Of a DNA stretch of 18,171 nt, positions 9,301-16,453 are shown piece after piece (within the stretch, counting starts at the first letter, position 1; every line of letters begins with the position of its first letter). The stretch spans positions 1-18,171 of the forward strand of contig JAAMXY010001553.1 of assembly GCA_019677205.1 (NCBI GenBank), read 5' to 3'. Source of the stretch: Pinguiococcus pyrenoidosus. Lineage: Eukaryota > Sar > Pinguiophyceae > Pinguiochrysidales > Pinguiochrysidaceae. The translations under genes were made by a program, and so were the position numbers. The notes under the pieces are model-generated. The model was not told the DNA's origin and did not search any database. It was given only the letters and a program-made list of their open reading frames with translations.

Positions 9301-10300
9301 CCTTGGAGACGATAAGCCGCAAGTCGCCCAGGTCTTGTTCAGCGAGATCCAGAAGTGCATCGAAGACAGCGTCATGAGCTGCGTCGCAAGCGCGGAGTGC
9401 GGAGCTTCACCCAGTTCGACGTCGCTGAGTGAGAACGAGAGGGAGCTCCTGCAGATTGCGCTCAATGCCGATCGTCTTCGGCGCTTAGGGCCAGCATCCA
9501 TCGGCCTCCGTGAAGGGTCGTGCGTACTTTCCACGACGGCAAGACTCTTCGGTGCTCACGGCAGTCTCGCCAGCAGTTCCGACAGCGACTTGGGCGAAGT
9601 TGTCCATCCAGTACCATTCCTGCGATGCCTTGCTGTCGTGCTATCGGATCAGGCTGAAGCGGGAGGGGCGCCTCCAGAGCAACTGCGTAGAGAGATTTCC
9701 TCAACGGAGCTTGAGATACTTCAGAGATGCGGAGGGCCACCGGAGGGCATATCAGATCTGTCCCTGGTGGTCCCGTCAGTGGAGGGGAAGGTTTCAGATC
9801 AGTCTGTCATCCCAGAAAGTGCGTCGCAAACAGAACATGAGGATGCGAGGGACTCTGGCACCGCTCCTGTTGGAGAAACCCGCTCCACCGTAGGCACGTC
9901 AGGTGCTGGCAATCTGCGGAGAGGAGTGGACGAAGCTTCAAGTCACAGCTTCACAGCCGGGGAAAACAAGGCCACCAAGAGCCAGCTGGAGGAGGCAGCA
10001 GCCCATCTGAGGTCTTCTCAGGGTGCGGATGCCACGGCGGCGGGGAATGGGTACTATCAACCTCGACGAGCCCCAGCCAACGAAGCTGGAATGAATGCGA
10101 GGACGAATGCAGAGAATCTCAACGGCGCAAGTAGTAATGCCTTGAAGGGAGCACAGGACGGGGATGGCAGGTGGAAGGAGGGCACCACAGGGAAGGCGCC
10201 AGAGAGCTTCGGGCAGGGCAAGCGCGTGCGCTTCATGTCTGCTGAGGAGCGAGCGAAGCAATGGCAGCGAGACGTTCAAGATGTTCAGCAGTCAGGGTGA
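6380..10300 (+). CDS. Large membrane-anchored TPR protein
   Basis: This uninterrupted frame encodes 1306 residues. Residues about 19-47 form one hydrophobic segment (WLWLLSGLLLGWG then LLCCVVMLP) near the N-terminus, best read as a signal anchor. Helical repeat sequence follows. The two clearest tetratricopeptide repeats are at about residues 600-640 (ADYKGAIKELQSALDEAPDD) and 897-938 (LGNAFGARADWKRATIQF, then NKAIAADP); more degenerate TPR-like helices occur from about 200 to 560, for example GSFYEASKVFEQL. Between the two clear TPR regions lies a disordered acidic insert (about 655-890) with seven hexapeptide repeats. The C-terminal 230 residues are polar and low in complexity and close with a basic KRVRFMSAEERAKQW segment. 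TPRs bind partner proteins, so an adaptor on a membrane is plausible. I recognise no named family. The lack of introns is notable beside its spliced neighbours. Confidence 0.88.
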   Translation: MESARPPEAPPGPSRGSSWLWLLSGLLLGWGSVGCGLLCCVVMLPAAQRPPWPWEAFPLEPLGSLHEALSRNNSSEILRHLIAKEADECRGNADWQPDPAGSLQDRPSEAFGGDARLGPEEMAGEGKASQEHPKRLEATVAHGLTLVVQQRPEEAALILADALDLQLFEHWRPAWDGGGENRMKTPEEIRKLQPADDDASFTQLLPLQWLWGCIGLKRALDVGLGYIEEALAVVDVCLDHANRVLVSLGQGSPLPWTDVTVQTFLALADELPAQGNDGQQGAVELLEQLRAFSLTRSPLDEESQFRLDLALAKALVARGSFYEASKVFEQLRFKDMHVRDALTAGLAISHSLTWADVEQKTARCFAALRFFEYVIGKMPTNQAALLHGGLLAIFSEQGSGEAAQRALGTSGTAARTWLDRASLVGGTGSEALLASLLHRMKVGDRSKERINAREVLLELAGSLPMHTEAQLLCYLLIFCEMVEAHGITSVLPYGSAALDHCTVLELDWTLKPWAVLVCWELRLLLAEALLGSEDYEGVLAVIGSDHRQAEPRREELHNASTASISPSSLPTWFFDAALAHLDIREGSEMALRARKLRSGAFMGKADYKGAIKELQSALDEAPDDGEIYALLAHALNRQRDLLNPSAAGSARRRPTLFSMGSFVRTGHTEEALQDEDHGNGAPGVSGGRKSGWVQLGGDKLDQAPQPTAPSLPRRDEVAEVHVATPESEAANHAPLVDARLRRDEVLPITEEADHAKQAKRTEDTKHLEDVENRQDAENLEDVEHLADVEDVEDAEHLKDAEHQDTPADAEMKPSDGEAQEIEEGEVLTQSGAIEVDGEEDREERADPWAILQGVEGLPGFSSLLSDSLEIQVGQVERGEGLAAEGVASAEARQQAASYVNLGNAFGARADWKRATIQFNKAIAADPMNYQGYVGLSETLRQEAQRIPSQSSREYFDVSRRRSISLLNAIAAWMLLGDDKPQVAQVLFSEIQKCIEDSVMSCVASAECGASPSSTSLSENERELLQIALNADRLRRLGPASIGLREGSCVLSTTARLFGAHGSLASSSDSDLGEVVHPVPFLRCLAVVLSDQAEAGGAPPEQLRREISSTELEILQRCGGPPEGISDLSLVVPSVEGKVSDQSVIPESASQTEHEDARDSGTAPVGETRSTVGTSGAGNLRRGVDEASSHSFTAGENKATKSQLEEAAAHLRSSQGADATAAGNGYYQPRRAPANEAGMNARTNAENLNGASSNALKGAQDGDGRWKEGTTGKAPESFGQGKRVRFMSAEERAKQWQRDVQDVQQSG
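8663..8788 (+). repeat. Seven degenerate 18-bp units encoding an acidic hexapeptide repeat
   Basis: Residues 762-803 of the TPR protein divide exactly into seven hexamers: EDTKHL, EDVENR, QDAENL, EDVEHL, ADVEDV, EDAEHL and KDAEHQ. The consensus is x-Asp-(Val/Ala)-Glu-(His/Asn)-Leu. The DNA units have diverged, so the array is older than the Gly-His array in the zinc transporter gene, and selection seems to hold the Asp and Glu positions. Confidence 0.85.
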
Positions 10301-10769
10301 TCAGATCACGTAAAGCCCCGTCCCCAACGTAGCTGATCGTGCTGATCGTGCTGATCGTGCTGATCGTGCTGATCGTGCTGATCGTGCTGATTGTGCTGGT
10401 CTACTGATTGTGCTGGTCGCTCTCGCGTTGCAGTGGATGCGTGTGTTTGTCTGTGCAGTGGCAGTGATCGCGGGGATTCACTTTCTGAGGTGATTGCAGC
10501 GGCAGCTTGATCCAGACCTCCTAAGAGAGTCTGACCGGCCGGTCGCTCGCGGTGGCCTATGGCGGCAACCAAAGACGAAGACACTCTCTATTTGCACTTG
10601 GTCTAGGGCAGCGCGCCTCCGGACGCGCCTCGGGAATGTAGAACAGCGACTGCTGCCGTCCCACAGTTCATCGCCATGCTGCTTGCAAGCTGCTCTCCCT
10701 CTCTGCATACGCGTGCGAAGGTCAGAAGCCATGCGTATTCCTGTCTGTATTGGACTGCTGCAGCGCTTG
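10301..10769. other. Convergent 3' spacer between TPR and WDR24-like genes
   Basis: This 469-base stretch lies between two facing stop codons and should hold both 3' UTRs. Its only clear structure is the 9-bp minisatellite near the TPR gene end. No AATAAA is seen on either strand. Open frames across it are short and have no family resemblance. Confidence 0.5.
10333..10395 (+). repeat. 9-bp intergenic minisatellite (ctgatcgtg)
   Basis: Six exact copies of ctgatcgtg are followed by one copy with C to T (ctgattgtg) and then degenerate copies to about 10420. It starts 33 bases after the TPR gene stop, inside its likely 3' UTR. Read on the minus strand it could encode repeats of His, Asp and Gln in a short open frame, but nothing supports translation there. 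Confidence 0.92.
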
Positions 10770-13229
10770 TTACCTGAGATTGCAGACATGCCCACAGCCG
10801 CTTGGGCACATGTTGTAGCCCTTGGTGATGAACCAGCCCTCGAGGCACTCCTTATGGCCACCATGGGCACACCCGGGACACCATATGAAGAGCCCACGCA
10901 CGGTCTGGTGGCACACGACGCACCGTGACACGTGGTGATCACACTTCGGACAGTGGTGCCCCTGCGCCGGTGTGGGCCGCCGACATCCCCCGCAGCTAGT
11001 GTTGATGACGACCCCGCGGTCGTTCAGTGCGCGAATGCCGTCGTCGGGTATCCCATTGATCAGCTCCGTGGCCTGTCCAGAAAGAAGGGCTATGTAAGGG
11101 ACCCGTTCTGGCAGGCCAGCGTTTCTTCCCGCCTCGGCGTGTTCACCTGTTCGTACATCCGCAGTCGCCGAAGGATCTCAATATAGGCCTCTAGCCACTC
11201 TTGAAACATCTCATGCGGCGCTTTGAAGGACACCGACTTGGAGGGTATCGCGTCGGTCTCGATGGTGTGCGCTTCGCTGCCTAAAGTGCTGGTTCCGTCA
11301 TGCTCGGACAAGCTGGGCAAGGTTGCATGGGTCGTGACGCTGAGGACCGTCGAGAGCGCAACGCAGTGCTGCACGTCCCCACGCTCCGCGAAGGACTCGA
11401 GGATCGCCTTTGTCGTCTCGGCAGCCAAGCTGATCTCCGGTCGGAGGCCGGCGGCCCGCGGCAACCCGTCCTCTTGTGCGGCAAGCGCCTCGTTCATGAT
11501 CGCCAATGCCTCCCAGGTCTTGCCCACTGTTGGCAGGCTTGCTCGCTCCGCAACGCGCGCATTCATCCGGCACAGCTCGCCAGGAGTATCGAGGGAGCCC
11601 GTCGGGAAGAAGCGATAGTTCATTGCGAGAAATCGGAACGTTTCTGTCGAGAACTCGTCGGCCGGCTCCAGTGCGACGGCTGCATTCACCGTGCGAAAGA
11701 GCCGATCTTCGACATCCGTGAACATGATCGTTCCCTGCACCGAAGGCCACAGATCATCTTGCCGAAGCTCTTCACTGGTCTTCTTCCGCTCCGTTTGACC
11801 CATGTCTGGAGTGCTCGTGGAGCGGCGTGCCATCCGACTCCCCACGCTCGGTTCCCCGATTGGCAACTGCAACGGAAGCAGGTCAGCTGGTCCGCAGGTC
11901 AGCAGGTCAAGTTGAGCTAGCTTGGTCCACGGCCTTTCCCTCTTCCTTGCGCATGCTCCTTCTATGGAGCAGCGCTCAACGATCTGGCCACCTTGCGCTA
12001 CGTACCGATTCGCTTCGGGTGGCGGACTCGAGGGCAAGCCGATGAAGTTCCTCGGGTTTCTCGGGCTTCACAAGGCCAAGGGCCTCGGGGTCGCGATTCA
12101 CCTTGTCAAAGACATGCGCGAGCTCTCCATGCACGCTGTAGGCGACTGCTGAAGACGTCAGGATCTCTCGGGGCCGCGACGCCTGGAAGATTCGTCGGAT
12201 GAACACGTCCGCAGCGGACGTGCGCCCGATGATCCCGACCCCAACCTTTGCCATGGCGCTCTTGGGCTTGGCCGCCTCGTCCAGCGCTTGATGGGTCCAG
12301 CTGATCACGCCCCCTTGCTTCTCCTGCGCCCGTGCGCTCTCGCTCTTGACCTCCACTTCCTGAGATAGCCATTCGAACGCCGTGATCGCGTCCAGGGCCC
12401 CGTCCGTCAGCTCGAGCGTTGCCAGCTGCAGATAGGGCTGCTTGATGTCCCACAGATGCACATGGCCATGCTTCCCGTACGCGGTTGCCAGCTGCGTCGC
12501 GAAGCCCGGCCTCCAACGGATGTGGTTGATGAAAGAGGGTACGTGGAGGGTCGATATCGCGCGGCAGTGCTCCCCGCCCTCCGCGGCGACATCCCAGATC
12601 TTGACAGTGCGGTCTCGGCTGGACGCGGTGGCCAGGAGCTCCCGTCGATCGGGGTGCCAGTGCACGCTGATGATGTATCCGGTATGCGCGTTCGCCCTCT
12701 TGAGGGGACCGCCTTGGTGCCGCACATCCCAGATCTGCAGCTGCCCGGCGTCGGAAGCCACCGCGAGGTGCGTCGGGTTCAGCGGAGACCACTGCACCAC
12801 GCGGATCTCTCGGCACTGCGGCGCAAGGATCTCTAAGCAGCGCTTGTTCCGCACGTCCCAGAGTCGCACCTCTTCGTCCTGGGACGCGGACGCCAGGAGA
12901 GTGTTGTGGCCCGAATTCGGTTGCCAGGCTAGGCTATTGACCGCGCGCTTATGCGCGCCCCGAAGTGTGCTAGTTTGCGCCTGATGAGCGCGCCTGGTGG
13001 CCGCCGCGGTGTTCAGCAGGGCTACCGCGCCGTCCTGGGACCCGATGGCCACGACGTCGCCGTCATCGGGGCGGAACGCCAGAGCGGAGATGTGCACGGG
13101 TCTCGTCGACGGGGCCACTTCGAGCTTGAAGCGCTCTCCGGAACGCAGTCGCTCGAAGCACAACAGGTGGCGATTGCCGACCACCGCGAGCGACTCGACC
13201 GAGTTCACGGCCAGGCATCTTCCTTGCAT
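10770..13229 (-). CDS. WDR24: WDR24-like GATOR2 complex subunit (WD40 plus zinc-ribbon/RING); two introns
   Basis: Join of 13229-12006, 11866-11147 and 11072-10770 on the minus strand, giving 748 residues (human WDR24 is about 790). In the animal and yeast pathway, WDR24/Sea2 is part of GATOR2, which opposes GATOR1 and so permits amino-acid activation of TORC1 at the lysosome or vacuole. Residues 1 to about 310 carry WD40 blades, with LLASASQDEEVRLWDVRNKR, LQIWDVRHQGG, SVHWHPDRRELLATASSRD and VKIWDVA. The middle contains FAERGDVQHCV and EILRRLRMYEQ, matching the helical region before the finger in WDR24. Exon 3 supplies the zinc module: CGGC and CPKC, then CVVC, CPGC, HGGHKEC and CPSGCGHVC, with all ligand positions present. 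The start at 13229 matches the family N-terminus only loosely. WDR59, a GATOR2 paralogue, is the main alternative. Confidence 0.87.
11073..11146 (-). other. Intron 2 of the WDR24-like gene (74 bases)
   Basis: On the minus strand it runs from CAG/GTGAAC to CCCTTCTTTCTGGACAG. Both edges are phase 0. It contains an in-frame TAG (11090-11092), so retention would remove the whole zinc-ribbon/RING. The join YEQ-ATEL aligns with the equivalent region of WDR24. It is the only one of the six introns without CTRAC; a CTTAC is the nearest match. Confidence 0.82.
11867..12005 (-). other. Intron 1 of the WDR24-like gene (139 bases)
   Basis: On the minus strand it starts GTACGT after a Ser codon and ends CTTCCGTTGCAG. 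Both exon edges are phase 0, and the intron changes frame, so it is needed to join the WD40 part to the middle part. It holds several TGACCTGC-like copies, and the last CTGAC places a branch-type A 16 bases before the 3' splice site. Confidence 0.82.
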
Positions 13230-13240
13230 GGCACGCGCGG

Positions 13241-13254
13241 GCGCGCATGCGCGC
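13241..13254. promoter_or_regulatory. Perfect 14-bp palindrome next to the WDR24-like start
   Basis: The sequence gcgcgcatgcgcgc is its own reverse complement and alternates purine and pyrimidine throughout. It lies 12 bases upstream of the WDR24-like ATG. Its core GCGCATGCGC equals the animal NRF1 site, but an NRF1-like factor in this organism is not known. It could instead be chance in G+C-rich DNA. Confidence 0.3.
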
Positions 13255-13345
13255 CGGCGTACGGGCTTTTTGGCAGGAAGGAGGGCAAGCCCGCGTGGGA
13301 CGGAAAGGACAGAGGACAGGATGGGAAGATCCGCGCCCTTGATCG

Positions 13346-13380
13346 GACAGACTCGACAGACTCGACAGACTCGACAGATC
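13346..13380 (+). repeat. 9-bp intergenic minisatellite (gacagactc)
   Basis: Three exact copies of gacagactc are followed by a partial fourth (gacagatc). It lies about 120 bases upstream of the WDR24-like start, within the divergent spacer. Its unit length equals that of the array at 10333 but the sequence is unrelated. Confidence 0.88.
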
Positions 13381-13403
13381 TCAAGGTTGGAAATAAGAGG
13401 GAG

Positions 13404-13490
13404 GTACTCTACCGAGGTAGTGGAGTATCACTATATGGTACTCCAATATCGCTCCTCCCTACCCATCAGTACCAGTGGTACTTGGTACTG
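13404..13490. repeat. GTAC-rich inverted-repeat cluster
   Basis: Two hairpin-forming inverted repeats lie close together. One pairs GGAGTATC (13422-13429) with GGTACTCC (13437-13444), seven of eight matches around a 7-base loop. The other pairs CAGTACCA (13467-13474) with TGGTACTG (13483-13490), all eight matches around an 8-base loop. GTAC recurs five times in the 87 bases, plus once more just downstream. It may be a degraded short element or a regulatory DNA structure; no target-site duplication is evident. Confidence 0.6.
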
Positions 13491-14161
13491 GTGGACCCAA
13501 AGACCAAAGACAAGTACACTTCAGTATCGATCTATAAATCAATATCGAAGTAGATGCAAGAGACAAGAAACCAAAATGCAAAGCTACGAAATCTGAAATT
13601 CCCAATGTGGACAAAAGCCTTATTCTCGGGAAACAAAGGAGGACACGGATTCCTTCGAGTGCACCACGTTCGTCGACGGGGTTTTAAAATTTGCCTTGTA
13701 CCGCCATCCATTGGGCGACGAGGCGCTGGGAAAGCAGTCTGCAATCTGCAATCTGCGCGGTGCCTTTCGCAACAGCCTCTCCTCTCCGTGGCGGTTCAGC
13801 AGCCGCGTCTCCCGGTCGGAACTGCCGCTCCGGCCGCAGCTGAGGCGTCGTTGCCTCCCTGTACCGAAGGGGTAGAAGGGGAATGCGGAAGTCGGGCGGA
13901 CTGTGCTGGCGCCGTGTCCTACAGACCGCCTGAGTCGTCCCAGAATCCTCGGGACGATACACGAAGCTTGAGAACTCATGCGTTCGACCATGTCCGACGG
14001 CGCGCTGGCCTTCCCGGGAGACTCGGTTAGGGCCAGCGCCATATCAGGTGCGGCCGGCCTGCGGAGACTTGGAGGCGAGAGTGGCAAAGGCCGCCTACAA
14101 TGCCATGACGAGCCGCCGATCTTTTCTGAGTTGCCTGCTCTTGGCCTGATCGCCTCTCGGG

Positions 14162-15944
14162 ATGTCTTTCACCTCAGAGCTGACTATGGATGACATGGAC
14201 GTGGGCTCCATTCGCTCAAATGGAGATTACAGCACGCGGGATGAGCCCTTCTTGAGAATTCAGTCGGTGACGTACAAGAAGCCAAGGTACTATTGCCGGA
14301 CGTCTTTCCCCGCAGAGATCTTGCTCCTCATCTGACCTCTCCTCCTTCTCCGCTGTGCTTCCTTCTGTCCGATGTGCTCGCCTCTGCAGAATCCTGAGGA
14401 GCCTGTCCAATGCGGCTCAGGCTGGATTGAAGCGCTTTGTGCCGGAGTCGGCTGAGCCGCGGGCCATGCCTCTGTCGTATCAGGTCGACCTCGGCAACGT
14501 CCAAGGGGGAACTCTCGCGGTGAACCTCGGCAGCAACATCTCCGTCGCCGTCGACGTCCCGCGGGTCTGCGATGGATTGCCGCGGCAAGTATGGGCGGAC
14601 TTGGAGCGCCGCCTCATTGCTACGTTTCGCATGGACGGCCCGGCCCCCGGCAAGGGCGCGATCGGCATCAGCCTTGGCCTTGGATTCTGCTTGGGCCTGG
14701 ACCTACCAGCTGGGAAGGGATTGGAGCTTAGCATGAAGGATCTGCTCTTCGTGCTGCTTGCCGTGCAGCTCGCCGACATCGCCGGGCGCCTGCTGTGGAG
14801 GGAGTACCTCTATGATGAGTCGATCTACAGCGAGATCCGGTTGGTGTTGTTGCGGGTGGTCGAGCTGATCTTCGGCCTGGCCTTGGGCCTCAGCTTGATA
14901 CGGCCGCGGCTGGAGCGGCGAATCAAGAGTGAGCTGAACAGCGCAAAGGGCATCAAGCTCGTTCTTCAGGTCGAGAAGATCCAGAGAGCCGGCGTGGAGC
15001 TGCCCCCGGTCTCCAAGTGGCCGGACCGCCCGGTCATCGCCCGTGGCCGCCCAGCGTGCACCTTGCAGGTCACGCCGAGGGCAGCCACGCAGTATTATCC
15101 CAGCGCGCCGATGCCACCAGACCCGATCAGCCTCTGTGTCAACGTCGCGCCCTACGACTTCGAGACCCCCCTCTTCAAGGGAAGCCTGATCGTGCGCGTG
15201 CGGGGGCTGCCCACGACGCAGGAGGAGTATTTCGCGGGGCGGAATCGACGAATGCAGGTCTGCCTTCAGGGTAGATTCAAGCGCCGGACGCGCTTCGACA
15301 AGGTCTTCTCCGGGCAAGAGTTCAGCAAGCCGCTCGCATGGACGCCGAGCCGGCCTATCGTGAGCACGTGCTTCACCGTGCTGTCTCCCGTGTTGCCGCC
15401 GACCTTCAAGTACGACGTCTTCTCGGAGCGCCCATACTTCCTCAGTCCGCTGCTCTGCACCTGCCAGGGCTTCGCCGTGGAAAGACCAGGCGAGCAGCAG
15501 GATGTCTTCGGCGTCCCGGAGAAGAAGTGGGCCATCGACGAGAACACGGCGCTGCTCAACGACCCAGATGTTCCCAAGAATGGAGACAAGCGCAGAAAGT
15601 ACTTCGGTGTGCAGCGGAACCTGGAGAAGTTCTACTTTGAGCCCGGCCTGGTGTACACGTTCGACTATTATCAGCACTACTTCGATGCCACGCAGATGAC
15701 CCTAGATCTGAGCTCCCTGCTAAAGTTCGACGCGACACGGATCTTGGGCAACCAGGCGCTGCAGGTCAGCATGGCGAAAGATATTACCACCAACGAATAC
15801 ATCTGGTAAGTCCGCAAGTTGCACAGGCACTTTGCACAGGCACTTTGAAGAACGGGCCCAACGACCAGCGCTAACTTCATTGCGTCGGCTTGTTCCCCCT
15901 GCAGGAATTTTGACATGATGCATGAGAAGCTTGTGACGTCCTAG
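14162..15944 (+). CDS. DUF1769/Duc1-like domain protein; two introns
   Basis: Join 14162-14286, 14390-15805 and 15905-15944, giving 526 residues. The short first exon encodes MSFTSELTMDDMDVGS and on to the YKKPR junction. Residues about 65-215 hold beta-type sequence, then two hydrophobic stretches (about 159-178 and 192-212) that could be membrane or hairpin segments. Residues about 288-500 resemble DUF1769 (Pfam PF08588, Duc1 family), best known from fungi: a FKGSLIVRVRGLP strand, an YFAGR and LQGRFKRR block, a PYFLSPLL motif, and VYTFDYYQHYFD near the end. That family is poorly characterised; a fission yeast member is reported at the cell cortex. The start follows an in-frame TGA at 14147-14149 and is the first Met; an upstream exon is not excluded. 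The family call is from memory of its motif pattern and less firm than the splice model. Confidence 0.72.
14287..14389 (+). other. Intron 1 of the DUF1769-like gene (103 bases)
   Basis: It runs from AAG/GTACTA to a pyrimidine-rich tract and CTCTGCAG. Exon 1 ends in phase 2 (CCA-AG) and joins A-ATC to give Pro-Arg-Ile. A CTGAC lies 54 bases before the 3' splice site. Without removal exon 1 runs into a TGA within about 50 bases. Confidence 0.78.
15806..15904 (+). other. Intron 2 of the DUF1769-like gene (99 bases)
   Basis: It runs from CTG/GTAAGT to TTGTTCCCCCTGCAG. The join restores a Trp codon (TG plus G) and adds 12 residues, ending VTS before TAG. A CTAAC motif has its A 30 bases before the 3' splice site. 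It contains a tandem 13-base duplication (gcacaggcacttt) at about 15822-15847. Confidence 0.85.
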
Positions 15945-16453
15945 CGGGGCTCTCTGAAGGTCCTCCGTCCTGTTCCTCGTAGAGGGTCGGTGTGCTTGTG
16001 CGAATGGTGTGCCCGCCACGCTCCAGTGCGCAAGAGGTGGCCCACGTCGTCGTGCCGGAGCGGTTCCCCAGCATAATAATCTACGGCATGCGCGTGTTGT
16101 GTGACTGCTTGAGCGACAGCGGAGGGAGACATCGTTTCCCCACCCCTCCTTTGGACGTAGGCATTCAACGGAGATCCTCGGCCTGTAGAATCAGTCGTTG
16201 GACGGAGGAGATGGAACCCCGAAGAGCTTCCTTGAGGGGCAGAAACACGAGTGCTCTCCCACGAGGTGCGATCGATCCGTTCGCGAGGAGGAAGACCAAA
16301 GTGGGAGCGCGGCATGGAGAAGCGTGAGCAGCGTAAATGGCCGGCATGCGTCCGCCACCTAAGCAACGAAGTGTTTCCGCAAGGCGCTCTGATTTCACGA
16401 AGTGAGCACCAGCTTCAAGGAATGATAAGTATGTTCCATGTCGGCATGCTCCG
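15945..16453. other. Convergent 3' spacer between DUF1769-like and Rpn6 genes
   Basis: This 509-base stretch separates two facing stop codons. I see no RNA gene, repeat or credible coding region in it. A 111-codon open frame at 15992-16327 has no recognisable motif and an Arg-rich composition usual for shadow frames. It probably holds the two 3' UTRs. Confidence 0.5.

Larger units (their letters stand above)
13230..14161. promoter_or_regulatory. Large divergent spacer between WDR24-like and DUF1769-like genes
   Basis: This 932-base spacer is the longest gene-free stretch. It should carry both promoters. From the WDR24-like start outward it holds a 14-bp alternating palindrome, a 9-bp minisatellite, a GTAC-rich block with hairpins, an A+T-rich segment with a TATAAA at 13533-13538, and G+C-rich sequence up to the DUF1769-like start. 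The TATAAA lies about 630 bases from that ATG, so it is not clearly its TATA box. Several open frames cross 13550-14160 on both strands, but none resembles a protein family. Confidence 0.4.

Noticed and set aside
10297-10309. Perfect inverted repeat GTGATC-A-GATCAC over the TPR stop codon as a terminator
   Set aside because: Six base pairs with a one-base centre cannot form a useful hairpin, and intrinsic terminators are not expected for a nuclear gene; likely chance.
10306-10584. Minus-strand frame ending in His-Asp-Gln repeats
   Set aside because: The repeats come from the noncoding minisatellite; the rest has no recognisable sequence and lies in a 3' spacer.
13550-14160. Several 70-200 codon frames in the divergent spacer, both strands
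   Set aside because: They overlap one another, contain low-complexity Arg/Pro/Ser sequence and match nothing I recognise.
14703-15677. 324-codon minus-strand frame opposite the DUF1769-like gene
   Set aside because: Antisense shadow of a G+C-rich exon; the plus frame has family motifs and good splice joins while the antisense has none.
15992-16327. 111-codon plus-strand frame in the convergent spacer
   Set aside because: No motif, Arg- and Ser-rich composition and no sign of splicing to neighbours.
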